Shown here: one piece after another, positions 45,040-56,379 of the stretch | Layout of the letters: every line of letters begins with the position of its first letter | Position numbering within the stretch: the stretch's first letter is position 1 | DNA from: Cyrtodaria siliqua | Taxonomy: Eukaryota > Mollusca > Bivalvia > Adapedonta > Hiatellidae | Length of the DNA: 64,000 nucleotides | Assembly: GCA_037043455.1 (NCBI GenBank) | Contig: JAWPHD010000127.1 | Span: forward strand, 317,501 to 381,500 | Reading direction: 5' to 3' | Program-made: the position numbers and the translations under genes | Notes under the pieces: generated by a model | What the model was told of the DNA's origin: nothing | The model's input: only the letters and a program-made list of their open reading frames with translations | Databases searched by the model: none

Positions 45040-45950
45040 ACTTTTCCCGGCGACGACGACGACGACGACAACATTTGGTTTAAATGTTTGGTTAAAATTC
45101 TTTTGGAATGTATTGATCATCGTCGAAGGTGTATTGATTTCGGCTATTGTAATTTTTTTAAATGCACATATCTCCAATACCATCCAAAATATTGCTATGA
45201 AACTGGTATGTACAATGAATGCGGTGAGATTTAACACTCTAACTAAGCTCATCCTATAATTGACCATGACCTTGACTTTAAAGACAAAATAACTAAGGCA
45301 ATTTTACAGGGGGTTTGGTTAAATTTATTGGATATATCGCCACTGCAGCTACGGGTATTGCAATGAAACTTTGCAAGTGTATTGACTGGAGTAATCATAA
45401 CCCTCGGACTCAATCCCCACTCCACCAGTAACATTGACCGACTTTATAGACAAAATGACGTAGGCAATTGTCTAGATTTTTTAAAAGTTTATTTTTTTGA
45501 AAATATGTATCTCCAATACTATCAGATATATTAATATGCAACTTGATTTGTACATTGGGTGAGGCTTTACTCCATGACTAACCCCCACCCTACCAATACC
45601 TTGACCTTGATTTGAAAGACATAAGGACATAAGGACATAAGGCAATCTTACATTTTTGGTCAGTTGTATTTAATGGTATATACCTCAACTACCGTCAACG
45701 ATATTGCTATGAAACTTGGTAAGTGCATTCATTGTGGGTAATAACCCTCTTATTAAACCCCAGTGACACTGACCTTGACTTTAAAGACAAAACATATTAG
45801 ACAGTGTTCACTATATGTAATTGACCTTGTGAATGAAATGCCAAAGGCATTACTTTGACATTTAATGTAAACATTCACTTGGATTACTTTCATACACCAT
45901 GCATTGACCTTGACTTTCAACACTCAAAAAGACGTACGCATTATTGTTTT
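45040..45950. repeat. Degenerate tandem array, ~167-bp period
   Basis: Five units share 'accttgactttaaagacaaa' near 45270, 45435, 45602, 45770 and 45905, and 'atattgctatgaaactt' and 'tatctccaatac' at matching offsets. Divergence between units is high, so the array is old. A 'gacataagg' triplication lies at 45620-45645. The plus-strand frame at 44977-45234, with a run of Asp codons, is part of this and is not called a gene. Confidence 0.75.
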
Positions 45951-46487
45951 CCATTTTTTAAATGAATACTCTCTGGCGGTGTTCTCTATAAGGTACATCC
46001 TACACGGCTGTCCCTACCCACCACAACACTCCTTGAGAATGACCAAGAAACCGGTAGACAAAATCGCCCGTGGTAAATGTTTTTGCTTGGGGACATTTTT
46101 TGCTTGGTGAAAATATTTATCCAAACAGGCATCCTCTTATAACCACTTATTCCACACAACAAATAAATATATGAATACAGACAGGAAATAAAGTGTGGGA
46201 AGCTAAACCGTCTGATTGCATGTTATAGAGTTTTGTCGGACATGCTATAGCGGAGATTCAATATTATACATTTGGCGCCACTCATGGCATTTGTTATCAA
46301 ATGTTGTTAAAATTTCCGTTTCTTCGGTTAAAAGAAGACAACAGTCACAATTAATATAATAATAAATGCATGAACCTTTGTGGTTAGTATCGTATTCATA
46401 ATATTGACAATCATCTTTGAGAAAGTCCCTCAGAGTTCATTGAATTACGAATTACGTTTACGTTTCAGTTTAAATTACAAAGGTTTA
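45951..46487. other. Intergenic, no gene seen
   Basis: No supported feature. Confidence 0.5.
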
Positions 46488-46701
46488 TTAGCAGGATTTT
46501 ATAACGGATATTTCAACACTAAAATACGTTTAAAACATGTTGAAGAAATGCGATAATCCGTTTAAAACTATTTATTAAATATTTATATTTTACAATAAAG
46601 CCGAAATTGAAGGTTTTATTTCATACCCCAGCCAACCCATTTTCTATTCTTGGAGCAGGGTTTGGATGGGGTATGAGGGTTAATACTCGGACCACGTAAT
46701 G
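46488..46701 (-). mobile_element. MITE family M1, copy 3 (minus)
   Basis: The reverse complement begins GCATTACGTGGTCCGAGTAT and follows copies 1 and 2 to 'ccttgtaattt'-like sequence, where homology stops. The 3' part is missing or diverged. Confidence 0.7.
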
Positions 46702-47400
46702 CAAAAAACCGCATCGAAACAATGACAAGGATGAATAAGAGGCAGTATAATTATGTGACATCACAATCATAAAATATTTGAAATTAGGAATTCAAGTTTG
46801 AATTAACACGTTTTTTTTAACACGATTATTGATGGCGTGAGTAGCATAGATATGGTTAGCATAACTTGTTGAATGCATAATGTTATTTCCATAGAGATAA
46901 CGGGGATATTCAAACAGTAAGTGTTTGGAAATTGCAGACCGAAACTTATAACAAATTCGCGTACTATAATTATATTCCATGGCCAAAACTGAACAAAATA
47001 ACTACAGAAGTATGCATAATACGGTAGTTTAGATTCTGCTTGAAAGCAATGTCTGCAGTTCCGATAATTGGCAATATAACTATATACTGAGTATACAACT
47101 ACAGGATATGCACAATTTTCACGCTGCCCATGGCCATTTGTGGAATATAATTGACACGTGAACAGTTTACAGTCACAGACCATATATATCAAAGAAAATA
47201 ATTATATATTGAATTTATAGCAATGTCTGAAAATGTTGATAGTATTGTACATACTAGGATTTGTGTAAAACGCTGGAAAAACGATATGTGTATAGATGTT
47301 ATACGCCGTTTGCGAATAACCGACCAATTACGAGTTCCGAAACGGAGGGGACAATTACGAATATGCTTATTTATTGTATAACACATACAAAGGATATGTA
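46702..47400. other. Intergenic, no gene seen
   Basis: A small RTE-A-like phrase 'tgacatcacaatcataaa' lies near 46755. Minus-strand frames at 46792-47386 lack domains and are not called. Confidence 0.5.
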
Positions 47401-47404
47401 GTTG

Positions 47405-48145
47405 GTGGTATTCAACACATTAAAACAACGCAGAGATATGTCAATAAAACATAAAAAACAACATTCGGCTGGTGGTGATGATGGGGCGCATCATTGATAT
47501 AGGTGTAGATTTGATAAAACAAAACAACAGACATATGTAAAAAAAAAGATACAAAAAAAACATTCATGTGGTGGTGATGATGGGGTGGGTTATGGTTGGG
47601 GTGTAAGGGGTGTGTGCGAAACAAACTTATAAATTAATAAAACAAACTATTGATATGTAAAACAAAAAAATATTCGGGTGATGGTGATGATTGGGTGGGG
47701 GATGGTTGGGGGATGGGGTGGGGGTGGGGCGGAGATGCAACATAGTAATAGGTGTAGAATTGATAAACCAAAACAACACAGAAATAAGTAAAACAAAATC
47801 GGGTTTCAGATATGTGGTGGGGTGAGGTGGGTAGGCGTGGATTGGGGGGGGGGGGGTAAAGATCGGATGGAAAATGGAATCAATCAGCTTGGTGGGTGGT
47901 AGGGGGCATGAGATAGCTATATGTGTAAGAATTGATTAAAACAACTCAGAAATATGTAAAAACAAATCGGGTTTCGAGTGAGGGGAGGGTGTGTGGGCGG
48001 GGTTGTGAGGTCGCAACATAGCTATATGTGTGATAATTGACCAAAACAACACAGAAATATGTAAAATAAAAACACAACAAAAAATAAGGGTTTCGGGTTG
48101 GGTGGGTGGGAGGAGGGACGGGGGAGGAGGGTGAAGTATGAACAA
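47405..48145. repeat. G-rich degenerate tandem array with quadruplex potential
   Basis: About six units of 100-150 bp each pair an A-rich half ('aattgataaaacaaaacaac', 'agaaatatgtaaaa') with a G-rich half of the type 'gggtgatggtgatgattggg'. G-runs suited to quadruplexes lie at 47575-47610, 47692-47732, 47817-47856 (with 13 consecutive G at 47844-47856) and 48095-48135. All Gs are on the plus strand. Histidine/proline-rich minus-strand frames are artefacts. Confidence 0.8.
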
Positions 48146-48957
48146 GATGAATAATGCTATACGAAATCCAAAACCAATAGTTGGGTGACATAAGAAAAAT
48201 ATTTAGAGATATAGATATATACAACAGCTTACACGCAAACCTTGATCTGCCTTTATTGCACTTGTTATGGGTCATCACAATTTGGGTTCCATAGGAGCCC
48301 AGAATTTGTAGAAGACAAAATTACTTAGGCAGTTCTTTACAACATACTATACGGAAACCAATTTACAAATTTAGTTGAGTTAGGAAAAGAAATGTAAGAG
48401 ATGTAGACTTGTAAACACAGCTTACACGTAAAATGTGATGTGAAATGAGACACATTTGATGTGAAATGAGACAAAGGTTTAACATGTTTAAAGCCAAAAT
48501 GATACTGGATTAATACATCGAGACGCACATTGTAATGCTTGAGAACAACTTAAAGATTGCCATGTGTCCCTTTAAAGACATATATTCATATGACGTATAA
48601 GGTTACTGTTTGTTTGAAAATCATCAAAAGGCATTGACGAGCTATGTCAATTTTATTTGTTTTGCAATACTATCCAAGATGTATATTAAATAACGATGAG
48701 CCTATCAGGTAAAACTATTTAAAAACGAGTAACTTGGCTTAAAATTCACCAACATACCTATTACTCTACAGAGCTAATACCAAATTTGAAATTTAGATTT
48801 TAATCTAACCTTTTGTTACGTAAGGGAAGTGCAATATTAAAACAGAATCACTAAATATAATACGCATGTATATTACTAATATGGCAAACCATTCGAGTAT
48901 AAATCCAGTCCCCGGGTTGATTAAGGATCTAAGTCTTGGGTCACTTGTATAGCTATA
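48146..48957. other. Intergenic with a short duplication
   Basis: 'tgatgtgaaatgagaca' occurs twice at 48434-48473. No gene is evident. Confidence 0.5.
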
Positions 48958-49165
48958 CAAAAATGTAATAAGAATGAGGTTTGGTGCACCATAGAGCCTG
49001 GCCATTTTGGCCACTGATTGTTTCCCGGCGGTAACACTATTGTCAACTATTTTACTTTTGTGATGTTATTTAATTTGCCTTTTATTCATCTTTGTAATTG
49101 TTGTTTGTTTTCATGCGTGTTTTAGTTGATTGTGGTCCTTGAGTGCTACATGTAGCACGAAACTC
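48958..49165 (+). mobile_element. RTE-A tail fragment
   Basis: Diverged blocks 'gaggtttggtgcacca', 'ggccactgattgtt', 'gtggtccttgagtgctac'. Confidence 0.75.
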
Positions 49166-49435
49166 TTGTTTTAGACATGACTGATCTATATTGTATTGTA
49201 CTTTAGTTGAAACCTAAGGAATGCTTTCAAGCATTTGTTTGTAATCATACAACTGGCGCCTATAAATAAATCCTTTAATCCCCTTTGTTCATATCCATTT
49301 AAAACAGCAAACAAGCTAAAGTAGTTTTCTTTTCACTTAATTTACCACGGAGACCTTAAGTCATTATACAATCTAGAACATGACTATTTAGCTTTATCAC
49401 ATACTATGGCTTCAGGGAGGGTAATAAAGACATGA

Positions 49436-49690
49436 CTTATTAATTTTATTAGATACTAGGACCATACGCCGCTGTACATGGAATAATGGCAATACATATG
49501 GCATGTCCACCGCCATATCCATGTCATCTGCGGGATGGTTAAAATTCTGTTCTATTGATTTTATGAATATTGAGTTCTGCTCAACTCGGGGTGTGGGGGC
49601 CTGAACGGTAGCAAGCATATTTCACTACCGTTCAAGAACAGTCTCAGTCAAACCGAAACTGCAATATTTCGTATTTATCGTGTTTGGCCG
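49436..49690 (+). repeat. Dispersed repeat R3, copy 3
   Basis: Aligns with 18588-18880, including 'aatattgagttctgctcaac' and the hairpin GAACGGTAG...CTACCGTTC at about 49602-49633. Confidence 0.75.
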
Positions 49691-49729
49691 TCTCCAAAGG
49701 TCCACTCTCATACTCTTTTATTTATCGTA

Positions 49730-49916
49730 ATACACTATCACTAGTGTATTACATATGCGAATGAGAACCGTTTTAGCAACAACTATCTAGTATGGATTAT
49801 AAATGTTAAAGTTAGTGAATTAGGCTACATTATAGGCTACTCGGCAGATCATTAATCCAACTCGTTTGTTAAAGTCAATATTACACTGTCACGTAAGACC
49901 TCTGTTTAATAGTACG
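49730..49916 (+). mobile_element. Single-copy form of the 12-kb tandem MITE
   Basis: 'cactagtgtattacatatgc' followed by 'gaatgagaacc' and later 'caactcgtttgttaaagtca' matches one unit plus the tail of the array at 12036-13100, without tandem expansion. Confidence 0.6.
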
Positions 49917-50016
49917 TTACAAAAGTGCTCAAAGATACTGATTACTTCTAGCTTATGAAAATAAAATAAAATAAAACTGTGTTATATGACGAAAGAACAT
50001 TTGAAAGAAAGTTTCT

Positions 50017-50228
50017 TTTACATGCACGGAAGCTCGATTCATTCGGGAGCTGTTAAGAAGATTTTTATTAAGATTTTCGAAGCATTTGGTAAATTTACGA
50101 TGCCCACGGTACGGATGGATTAGAAGGCTTTTTGTAAACCTTAAATAAGCTGTAAACTCCCAACCGTGTGTCAGTTTACTTCGATACAATCTCATTTCAT
50201 GGCCGGGTACCGTTTACATTTTGGCGAA
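50017..50228 (+). repeat. Left ~210-bp inverted arm
   Basis: Pairs with 53514-53710. Similarity starts near 'tttacatgcac' and fades after 'tttacattttgg'. Confidence 0.8.
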
Positions 50229-50960
50229 AACGTTCGTATGTTTGATGATACACCCCAATCTCTACCCAGAGTACACTCGTTTCTCATTTGACTCTGTCAA
50301 CGTCAAAGGAAGTAGGGCGGACGGTTAGGTCACGTGATTATTCAAAGAATTTATGACGATGTTTATAATAAATCCTTTTGCGTGATCTGCAAAGATAAAA
50401 TATAGACCTATATTAAATAATTTCCAATTTTTATTTCTGTGAGGTGTTTTTTTAAATAATTTTCTGCTATCGAGCTTCGGTTTGAAATGTTTACATATGC
50501 GTTTCGATTGCGGAGACCTAATTACGTATTATTTTTGTAGAAAAATAGTCCCGAATCAAACTAAATTGTTTTCATGCATTATTTTAAATCTTGCAACATC
50601 TAATTTGCAGATATTCTGAAAATTATATTTAATCAAGAAATAAATAAGTTTTAGGCAAACATATTCCAATTTAACAGGTTTTACCGTTACTTAATTAGTA
50701 TATCAGTGGAATTTCTGCGTATTTGATGAGTTGTCCATACAAATATAATAAATGATCCCGTTTACGAATGGTGACTGCTAACATCCAAGTCTAAAATTTA
50801 TAAATGATATTGTTTACATCTAAAGTTTGTGACCTTAATGAATATGAATACAATTACTATTTCTAGTTATATCCCCAGTATTCATGTTTACTACTGGTTT
50901 CATCGTCTACTTTAAAAAAGAACTAACGGAAGAATACATAATTCGAACTAGCCGTTTTCT
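50229..50960. other. Non-coding stretch inside the inverted-arm element
   Basis: AT-rich; no gene. It ends in a polypyrimidine stretch and 'gttttcag' just before the ORF at 50975. Confidence 0.5.
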
Positions 50961-50965
50961 TATTT

Positions 50966-51501
50966 TGTTTTCAGGTGACAATGCCGCGGAAAAAAACCCA
51001 AACAGAACTTACACAGAATAAAGAAACATCGGAAGTCATGTTTAATAATTCATTGAAAAATCATCGTCAGAGGTGTAATATAAGGGACTTATTAGAAGAT
51101 AATACTGTCATATATACTGAAAAACAAACCACATCAGCATCTCCTGTCGAGGGGATATCATCGGTTCAAGAAACATTCAAGGCGCCTGTCTTTAAAGTCA
51201 TCTTCACATGAACGGAACAGTTTGAAACGAAGACAGCTTCAAAAGTCCCCAAGGACTATAAGGTTCACCCTCAACGAAGTTGCCTTATCAAAAAAGGTTT
51301 AAGCCTTCCAGATTACCATTTGATAAAGAACAAGATATTGTATACAGACATCGCATACTTATTATTAACTTTCTCGGCCAAATTTGCACTGTGGTCTCTC
51401 CAATCCTTGCATTAGAACCAGTTCAATTAAATTACCATCTAAAGGGGCGTTTTTCAAAAACTGATCTTGATATTGTGCAGACATATGGAACGCCAAATTA
51501 A
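50966..51501 (+). pseudogene. Unrecognised exon-like ORF, frameshifted
   Basis: A strong acceptor (TTATTTTGTTTTCAG) ends at about 50965. ATG 50981 opens a basic, Lys/Gln/Thr-rich protein starting MPRKKTQTEL. The frame ends at 51211, but a neighbouring frame continues with coding-like composition (HERNSLKRRQLQ near 51208). Another at 51280-51501 gives SRLPFDKEQDIVYRHR. This suggests one gene with two frameshifts. I do not recognise the family. Its place between long inverted arms suggests it could be the element's own gene. Confidence 0.4.
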
Positions 51502-51514
51502 CATATACTCAAAT

Positions 51515-51640
51515 ATATGAACCTCTCTTCAATTATTGGATTCCAATTCAATTGAAGAGAGGTGTTATTCAATTCAGTATTTGAACTGTACCTCTCTTCA
51601 ATTGCTTTGAACCTCTATTGAATTGAATTATCTTCAATAG
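51515..51640. repeat. Hairpin pair around CTCTCTTCAATT
   Basis: ACCTCTCTTCAATT and AATTGAAGAGAGGT form a perfect 14-bp stem at 51522-51564. A third and fourth diverged copy follow to 51640. Small MITE-like block directly upstream of the SINE. Confidence 0.7.
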
Positions 51641-51656
51641 AATAACACTTTCCTCT

Positions 51657-51957
51657 TTGATTGGCGCAGTAGGTAGCGCGGCGGATTTGTAATCGGAGGC
51701 CGGTTCAATCCTCCGTGTTGCCACTGAGTTTCGTCGGTGTGTTCTTAGGCACTTTCCCTTAGCCTCGTCCGTCGGATCGGGACGTAAACCGGGCGGTCCC
51801 GTGTATCGGTCTATCCTCCGAGCACGTTAAAGACCCATAGGAATCTTTTCGATAATAAGAGTAAGGCACGGTTCCCAGATTCCTATGTATCCTTCCCCTC
51901 TCTTTGGGGCGGCTCTAAATAACATATACTGTGTTGATGAGCCGTTAAACAACAGTC
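51657..51957 (+). mobile_element. tRNA-headed SINE, copy 2
   Basis: Plus-strand copy in full length: tRNA-like head GCGCAGTAGGTAGCGCGGCG, B-box-like GGTTCAATCC, conserved body, and tail ending 'gatgagccgttaaacaac'. Relative to copies 1 and 3 a few bases are lost after 'gttctt'. Confidence 0.87.
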
Positions 51958-52069
51958 AATTATATAGTCAATGACCGGACATATTGTGGACCCATGTGTC
52001 CGCATGATCAATAAGAAATATTAAAAAAAGGGAATATTTTGAGAAATGAAGGACAACGTAGGAAAGGAG

Positions 52070-52175
52070 GAATCAAGAATGGTGTGTAGACATTCAGAAA
52101 TGGGTGTGTGGGTGTGGAGGGGGATGGCGGATGTGGGTTGGTGGTGGTGGTGGTGGGTAGGGGGGAGGTTCAGAG
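52070..52175. repeat. G-rich block related to the 47-48 kb array
   Basis: 'gggtgtgtgggtgtggaggg' and a (GGT)n run at 52138-52157 with G-quartet spacing; same G-strand polarity. Confidence 0.6.
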
Positions 52176-52204
52176 TTTTGTATTTTGTACCCATGAAGTA
52201 GTAA

Positions 52205-52370
52205 TACAAGTGGAACAAAAAATATAGCTTTTAAGGACTATAGTCAACCAAAAACACGCAAAGAAACAAACAACAACTACAAATATAAATTAAAGGCGAG
52301 ATATGACATTACAAACATAAAAGGAAAGACAATAGGGCTACCGCCTTGCAACGGTCAGTGGCAAAAAGAA
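52205..52370 (-). mobile_element. RTE-A tail fragment, minus strand
   Basis: 'aaggactatagtcaacc', 'gacaatagggctaccgcctt' and 'aacggtcagtggcaaaaag' mark the tail. Confidence 0.78.
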
Positions 52371-52407
52371 AAGAAAAAAAGAAGAAATAAGCCTTTAAAG
52401 AAAAAAG

Positions 52408-52496
52408 CAGATATATGTGGTCGATGATTGAGATAAAGCAGGTGTATGTGGTCGATGATTGAGATAAAGCAAGTGTATGTGGTCGATGATTTAGAT
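52408..52496 (+). repeat. Three tandem copies of a ~33-bp unit
   Basis: 'tatgtggtcgatgattgag' plus 'ataaagcag' repeats three times, the last diverging after 'gatgattta'. Confidence 0.8.
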
Positions 52497-53513
52497 GCGC
52501 TTGAACCCATGAATATTATGAAGAACACACAACAAAGAAGAAAATTGAAAAATAAATGTGTGGTTGGGGAAGGGTGTGGAAGCGGAGTATCCGAACGAAG
52601 TGATAGATGTTGGAAGAGGTCCAAAGATTGAGTTGGACATAGGTATGAGCTGTGTACCCTTACACGATTTCATAAACAACACAGAAATTAAAATTTGCAA
52701 TACATATTGTGGAGAAAGGCAGAGAACAGGATCGGGCGTACTAGCGTTGAATATTTATTAACAAAAATGCATGATGGGCATAACTATGCACTGTTTATCC
52801 ATTTGCAACATGAACAACACAGAAGACAATACAAATTTGAAGTGTAAAGGGGTCGGCACCAGGGATTGCCTCAGATAATGAGGTAAGGGCTGTGCACCCA
52901 TAAACTATATGAACACAGAATAATAGATATAAGAAGAACTTGGAGCGTTATCGAATGCCCATGCACGACAATATAATCCAAGTCCACTGACTACTTTGTT
53001 TATAAGTATCGACTATAGCACGTGTAACTTTTAAATGATTGGATTCGATATTTCGATCTTTCTACGGGGAATAACAAACATAAGCAAGTTTAAAGTTAAC
53101 GGGAAGTCCTTCACACTTTTAAACCAGCCTAATGTTCTTCCGTTTTATGGCCTGTAGAAAGATCCAAATCGATCCTCAAATATAACAAGTTACCACATAG
53201 GAATCGTAGTTTTATATAATATATCAATGGAATATTATGATACTGAGAATATAAATAGAAAGATTCATTTTCATCAAGGCTGAAAAGTTCACGCAAGTTT
53301 AGATGTAAACTGTATCATTTACAAATATTAGACATGGATGTAAACAGTATCGTCTTTCGTTTTGCTGTAAACGGGATCAACTTTCATTTGTTTATGGTCA
53401 GCTGTAGATATATCCATTGGTACACTAATTATACATTAAAGTAAAAGGGGTTTATACTAAAATTACTGCGTAAGTAACAATTGGTAAGCCATTTAAAGCA
53501 AAAATACCAAGGT
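52497..53513. other. Non-coding stretch inside the inverted-arm element
   Basis: Opposed short frames at 52491-52761 lack support. No gene is evident. Confidence 0.5.
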
Positions 53514-53710
53514 TTCCACCAAAATGTAAACGTTACCCGGCCATGAAATGAGATTGTATCGAAGTAAACTGACAAACGGCTGGGAGTTAACAGATTATTT
53601 AAGGTTTAATAAAAAGCTTCTAACCCATGCGGTACGGTGGGCATATATGTTTCGTAAATCTTAATAACAATCTTCTTACCAGCTCCCGAATCGAGCTTCT
53701 GTGAATGTAA
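53514..53710 (-). repeat. Right ~200-bp inverted arm
   Basis: Reverse complement of the left arm at 50017-50228, with about 15-20 scattered differences and small gaps by eye. Confidence 0.8.
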
Positions 53711-54009
53711 ACGCATCTGTTTTGGCGCGTGCGCGTGACGCTGATTGCTACCCTTGTTTTAACTGCTATTTTTGTTAATAAAAATACAGTTTAAACCTTG
53801 GGCTTGACGACACACAAATGTTTAACTCCATCATTTCCGTTAGACATGACATCTGTAACACTTAGAAAATATAAACTGTATGCGAATTTAAGTACGTTTA
53901 AAAGCTAATGTAATACACCAATGCTGGTATAATACCACTTAAGTTAGATACTTAAGCCTGCTTCTTTAAAGCACTTAGTAAACGTACTGAACCAACGACC
54001 TCAGAGACA
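53711..54009. other. Intergenic, no feature
   Basis: Nothing recognisable. Confidence 0.5.
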
Positions 54010-54655
54010 ACTTTGTCAAATTCAGGGCTTAACAGGTTCCATATCAATATCAATTAAAGTTTTCAAGAAGTAGTCGCTACAAACTTGTATTTTGAAATTT
54101 ATTTTTAGCCGTGGCGGTCATCTTGAATTTCTGTCGACCTGAAATTTTGCTCGGATCAATTAGACATCAAGAGCAACATTCCTGTGAAATTTCATGAAAA
54201 TCCGTCAAGTAGTTTCAGAGGAGTACTCGCTACAAATTTTCATTATAGACTTCTATGTAAGCAAAGATGGCCGCTGGCAGCCATGTTTAACGTCGAATCA
54301 AAACGATTTTTGAAAAGGACCAACATCATGTCATGCTGATCATTTTAGAAAAAGTCCCATATCAATATCACTTAGAGTTTTCAAGAAGTAGTCGCTACAA
54401 CCTTGTTTTTTTTAAAAACCTATTTTTAGATTTGGCGGCCATCTTGGATTTCACATCAACATGAATTTTTGCTAGGATCAACTAGACTTCATGGGCAACA
54501 TTTCTGTAAAGTTTCATGAAAATCCATTCAACAGTTTCAGAGGTATAGTCGCTACAAAAAAAGTGGACGGACGGACAGACGGACGGACGGACGGACGACG
54601 GACGCCGCACCACGGCATAAGCTCTGCTGATCTCTGATCAGTCGAGCTAAAAATA
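54010..54655 (+). repeat. GGAC-tailed dispersed repeat, copy 2
   Basis: Closely matches 40700-41345, with the same duplicated halves and terminal (GGAC)n at 54564-54602. Here it is not enclosed by the 59-bp inverted ends, so the repeat moves or duplicates independently of them. Confidence 0.85.
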
Positions 54656-55555
54656 CAAACAATAGAATAGCTTCTGCTATTCTGCAACGGCATGAAGTCC
54701 ATAAACAAGCAGATACGATTCTCGCGCGTTATTAGATCTGCGCGCACCTAGCGGTATTATGTTGTACTACGGAGACCATCATACAAATAGTAATAGATTT
54801 GGAATCCAGTCAAGGGAGACCACTTTTGTCAGCAAACTGTATTAGACTAGTTCCAGGCCGACCAGTGCTACTTGTAACGTAGTGAGCTATGTCAGTGAAA
54901 CTGTCGGCATACCACCAGTCTATACTGCCTATACTGTATCTGATACACGACTCGGCTGATGGTAGTGTCCCCGGGGATTCCCCGTGCCAGATGTTCGCGA
55001 AAATACGAAAGTTCAGCTCTCGGGGGAGGCTCGGGGGAGGAAGAGGGACACTAAAAAGACTGAAAAGGACTAAAAATTCTCGTTTCACGTCACCATATCA
55101 CGCGATCACGTTTTACCAAGACCAAAATCACGGATCACGCTGATATAATTTTCACACAATCACGCAAAAAAATTGTTTGTTTCACGTGTCACGTTTTTAA
55201 AAACACCCCGATCACGTTTTCACGCAAAACCCCTTTGGGACCCACTTTTAATATCTGTATTCTTATATTCCATTTTAGTAGTTTACATAGATAGGTAGAT
55301 ATTTATCTGTTTTTAGAAATTATATCAGTTTTCACTTATTTATCTGTTTTCATGAATGATATTAATATATCGATTTCAGTTATTTATCTATGCTTCATTT
55401 AACAAGATATTTTCTCGTTATAATGCTTTGTTCATACAGGAAACCCGCTTCTGTGTATGATTTACTTTCTCCGATCAGCTCTTTTCTTTTGATTTATTCT
55501 TCTAGTCTATAAAACTTCTTTTCTAAAATAATATCTGTGTCATCATAAGTCTAGA
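54656..55555. other. Intergenic with a TCACG-rich block
   Basis: At 55080-55235 'tcacg' occurs about a dozen times ('atcacgcgatcacg', 'tttcacgtgtcacg'), a degenerate short repeat. A GC-richer patch lies at 54960-55040. No gene is supported. Confidence 0.5.
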
Positions 55556-55842
55556 ATGTTGTTTTACGGCTCATAAACACAATATATGTTATTTAGAGCC
55601 GCCCCAGAGAGAGGGGAAGGATACATAGGAATCCGGGAATATCGAAGAGATTCCTATGGTTCATTAACGTCATCGGATGATAGACCGATACACGGGACCG
55701 CGAGGTTTACGTCCCCATCCGACAGACGAGGCAAAGGGAACGTGTCTTGCTCAAGGACACCGACGAAGCTCAGTGGCACCACGGAGGACTAAACCCGGGG
55801 CGTCCGGTTACAAATCCGCCGCGCTACCGACTGGGCCATGCC
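55556..55842 (-). mobile_element. tRNA-headed SINE, copy 3
   Basis: Minus-strand copy of the family at 2791-3107. A stretch including 'gataataagagt' is deleted near 55650. Confidence 0.85.
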
Positions 55843-55849
55843 AGCCCTC

Positions 55850-56379
55850 GTCATCATTAGTATCCAGCTTCTTGGCTTCTCTGTTTCCATCTTTGTGTTT
55901 TATATCCGTCTTTTTAGTTGTTTATCTCTTCTCCCTTTGTCCAAATTCAGTGTGTTTTTGTTTTTAATGCAGATCTTCTTTTACCGCTATCGATAACTTT
56001 TCCCTAAAGTCTTTACACTTTCCTGATTTTTTACCTTGTTTATCATTTTTACTTTCTATGCCTCCAGTTTCATTTTTTTTTCTTTTTCGATTTTTTTCTC
56101 CTTTGGTTTTTGTACGTCTGTCAATTTGCTGACTTTACTTATTTTTGTTAACAATTTTGCCTTTTGTCCTTCATCTCCGTTTTTTTTTCAAATTATCACC
56201 TTGTGTAGCTTTTTCAGTTTTTACCTTTTCAATCTTATTATTTTTCTCTCTGCCTTTGTCTTGTCCTTCTACTGTCTTTTGTTCCTGTCTTTCGTTTTCC
56301 ATCCTATCTCCTTCTGTACTTTCTTTTTCTTGCTTTTTTATATTTCTAACCGTTTTCTTTCACTAATGTCTTTTTTCTA
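55850..56379. other. Pyrimidine-rich stretch, probably decayed coding
   Basis: Strongly T/C-rich on the plus strand. The complement is Lys/Glu/Arg-coding in patches, continuing the coiled-coil relic upstream. Hydrophobic plus-strand frames are artefacts of this composition. Confidence 0.45.

Larger units (their letters stand above)
50017..53710. mobile_element. 3.7-kb element with ~200-bp inverted termini
   Basis: The left arm (50017-50228) and right arm (53514-53710) are imperfect reverse complements. Shared blocks include GAAGCTCGATTC, 'cgggagct', 'ggtacgg', 'acttcgatacaatctcattt' and 'catggccgggta'. The interior holds an unrecognised exon-like ORF, a SINE, a G-rich repeat and an RTE-A tail. 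Long inverted arms around a possible gene suggest a large DNA transposon or an inverted pair of MITEs. No transposase motif is recognised and no target duplication is seen. Confidence 0.6.

Noticed and set aside
44977..45234. 85-codon frame with an Asp run
   Set aside because: It opens on a non-ATG codon, overlaps the start of a degenerate tandem array, and has no domain. The Asp run is a GAC microsatellite.
47412..48278. His/Pro-rich minus-strand frames
   Set aside because: They are translations of the complement of G-rich tandem repeats and shift frame between units.
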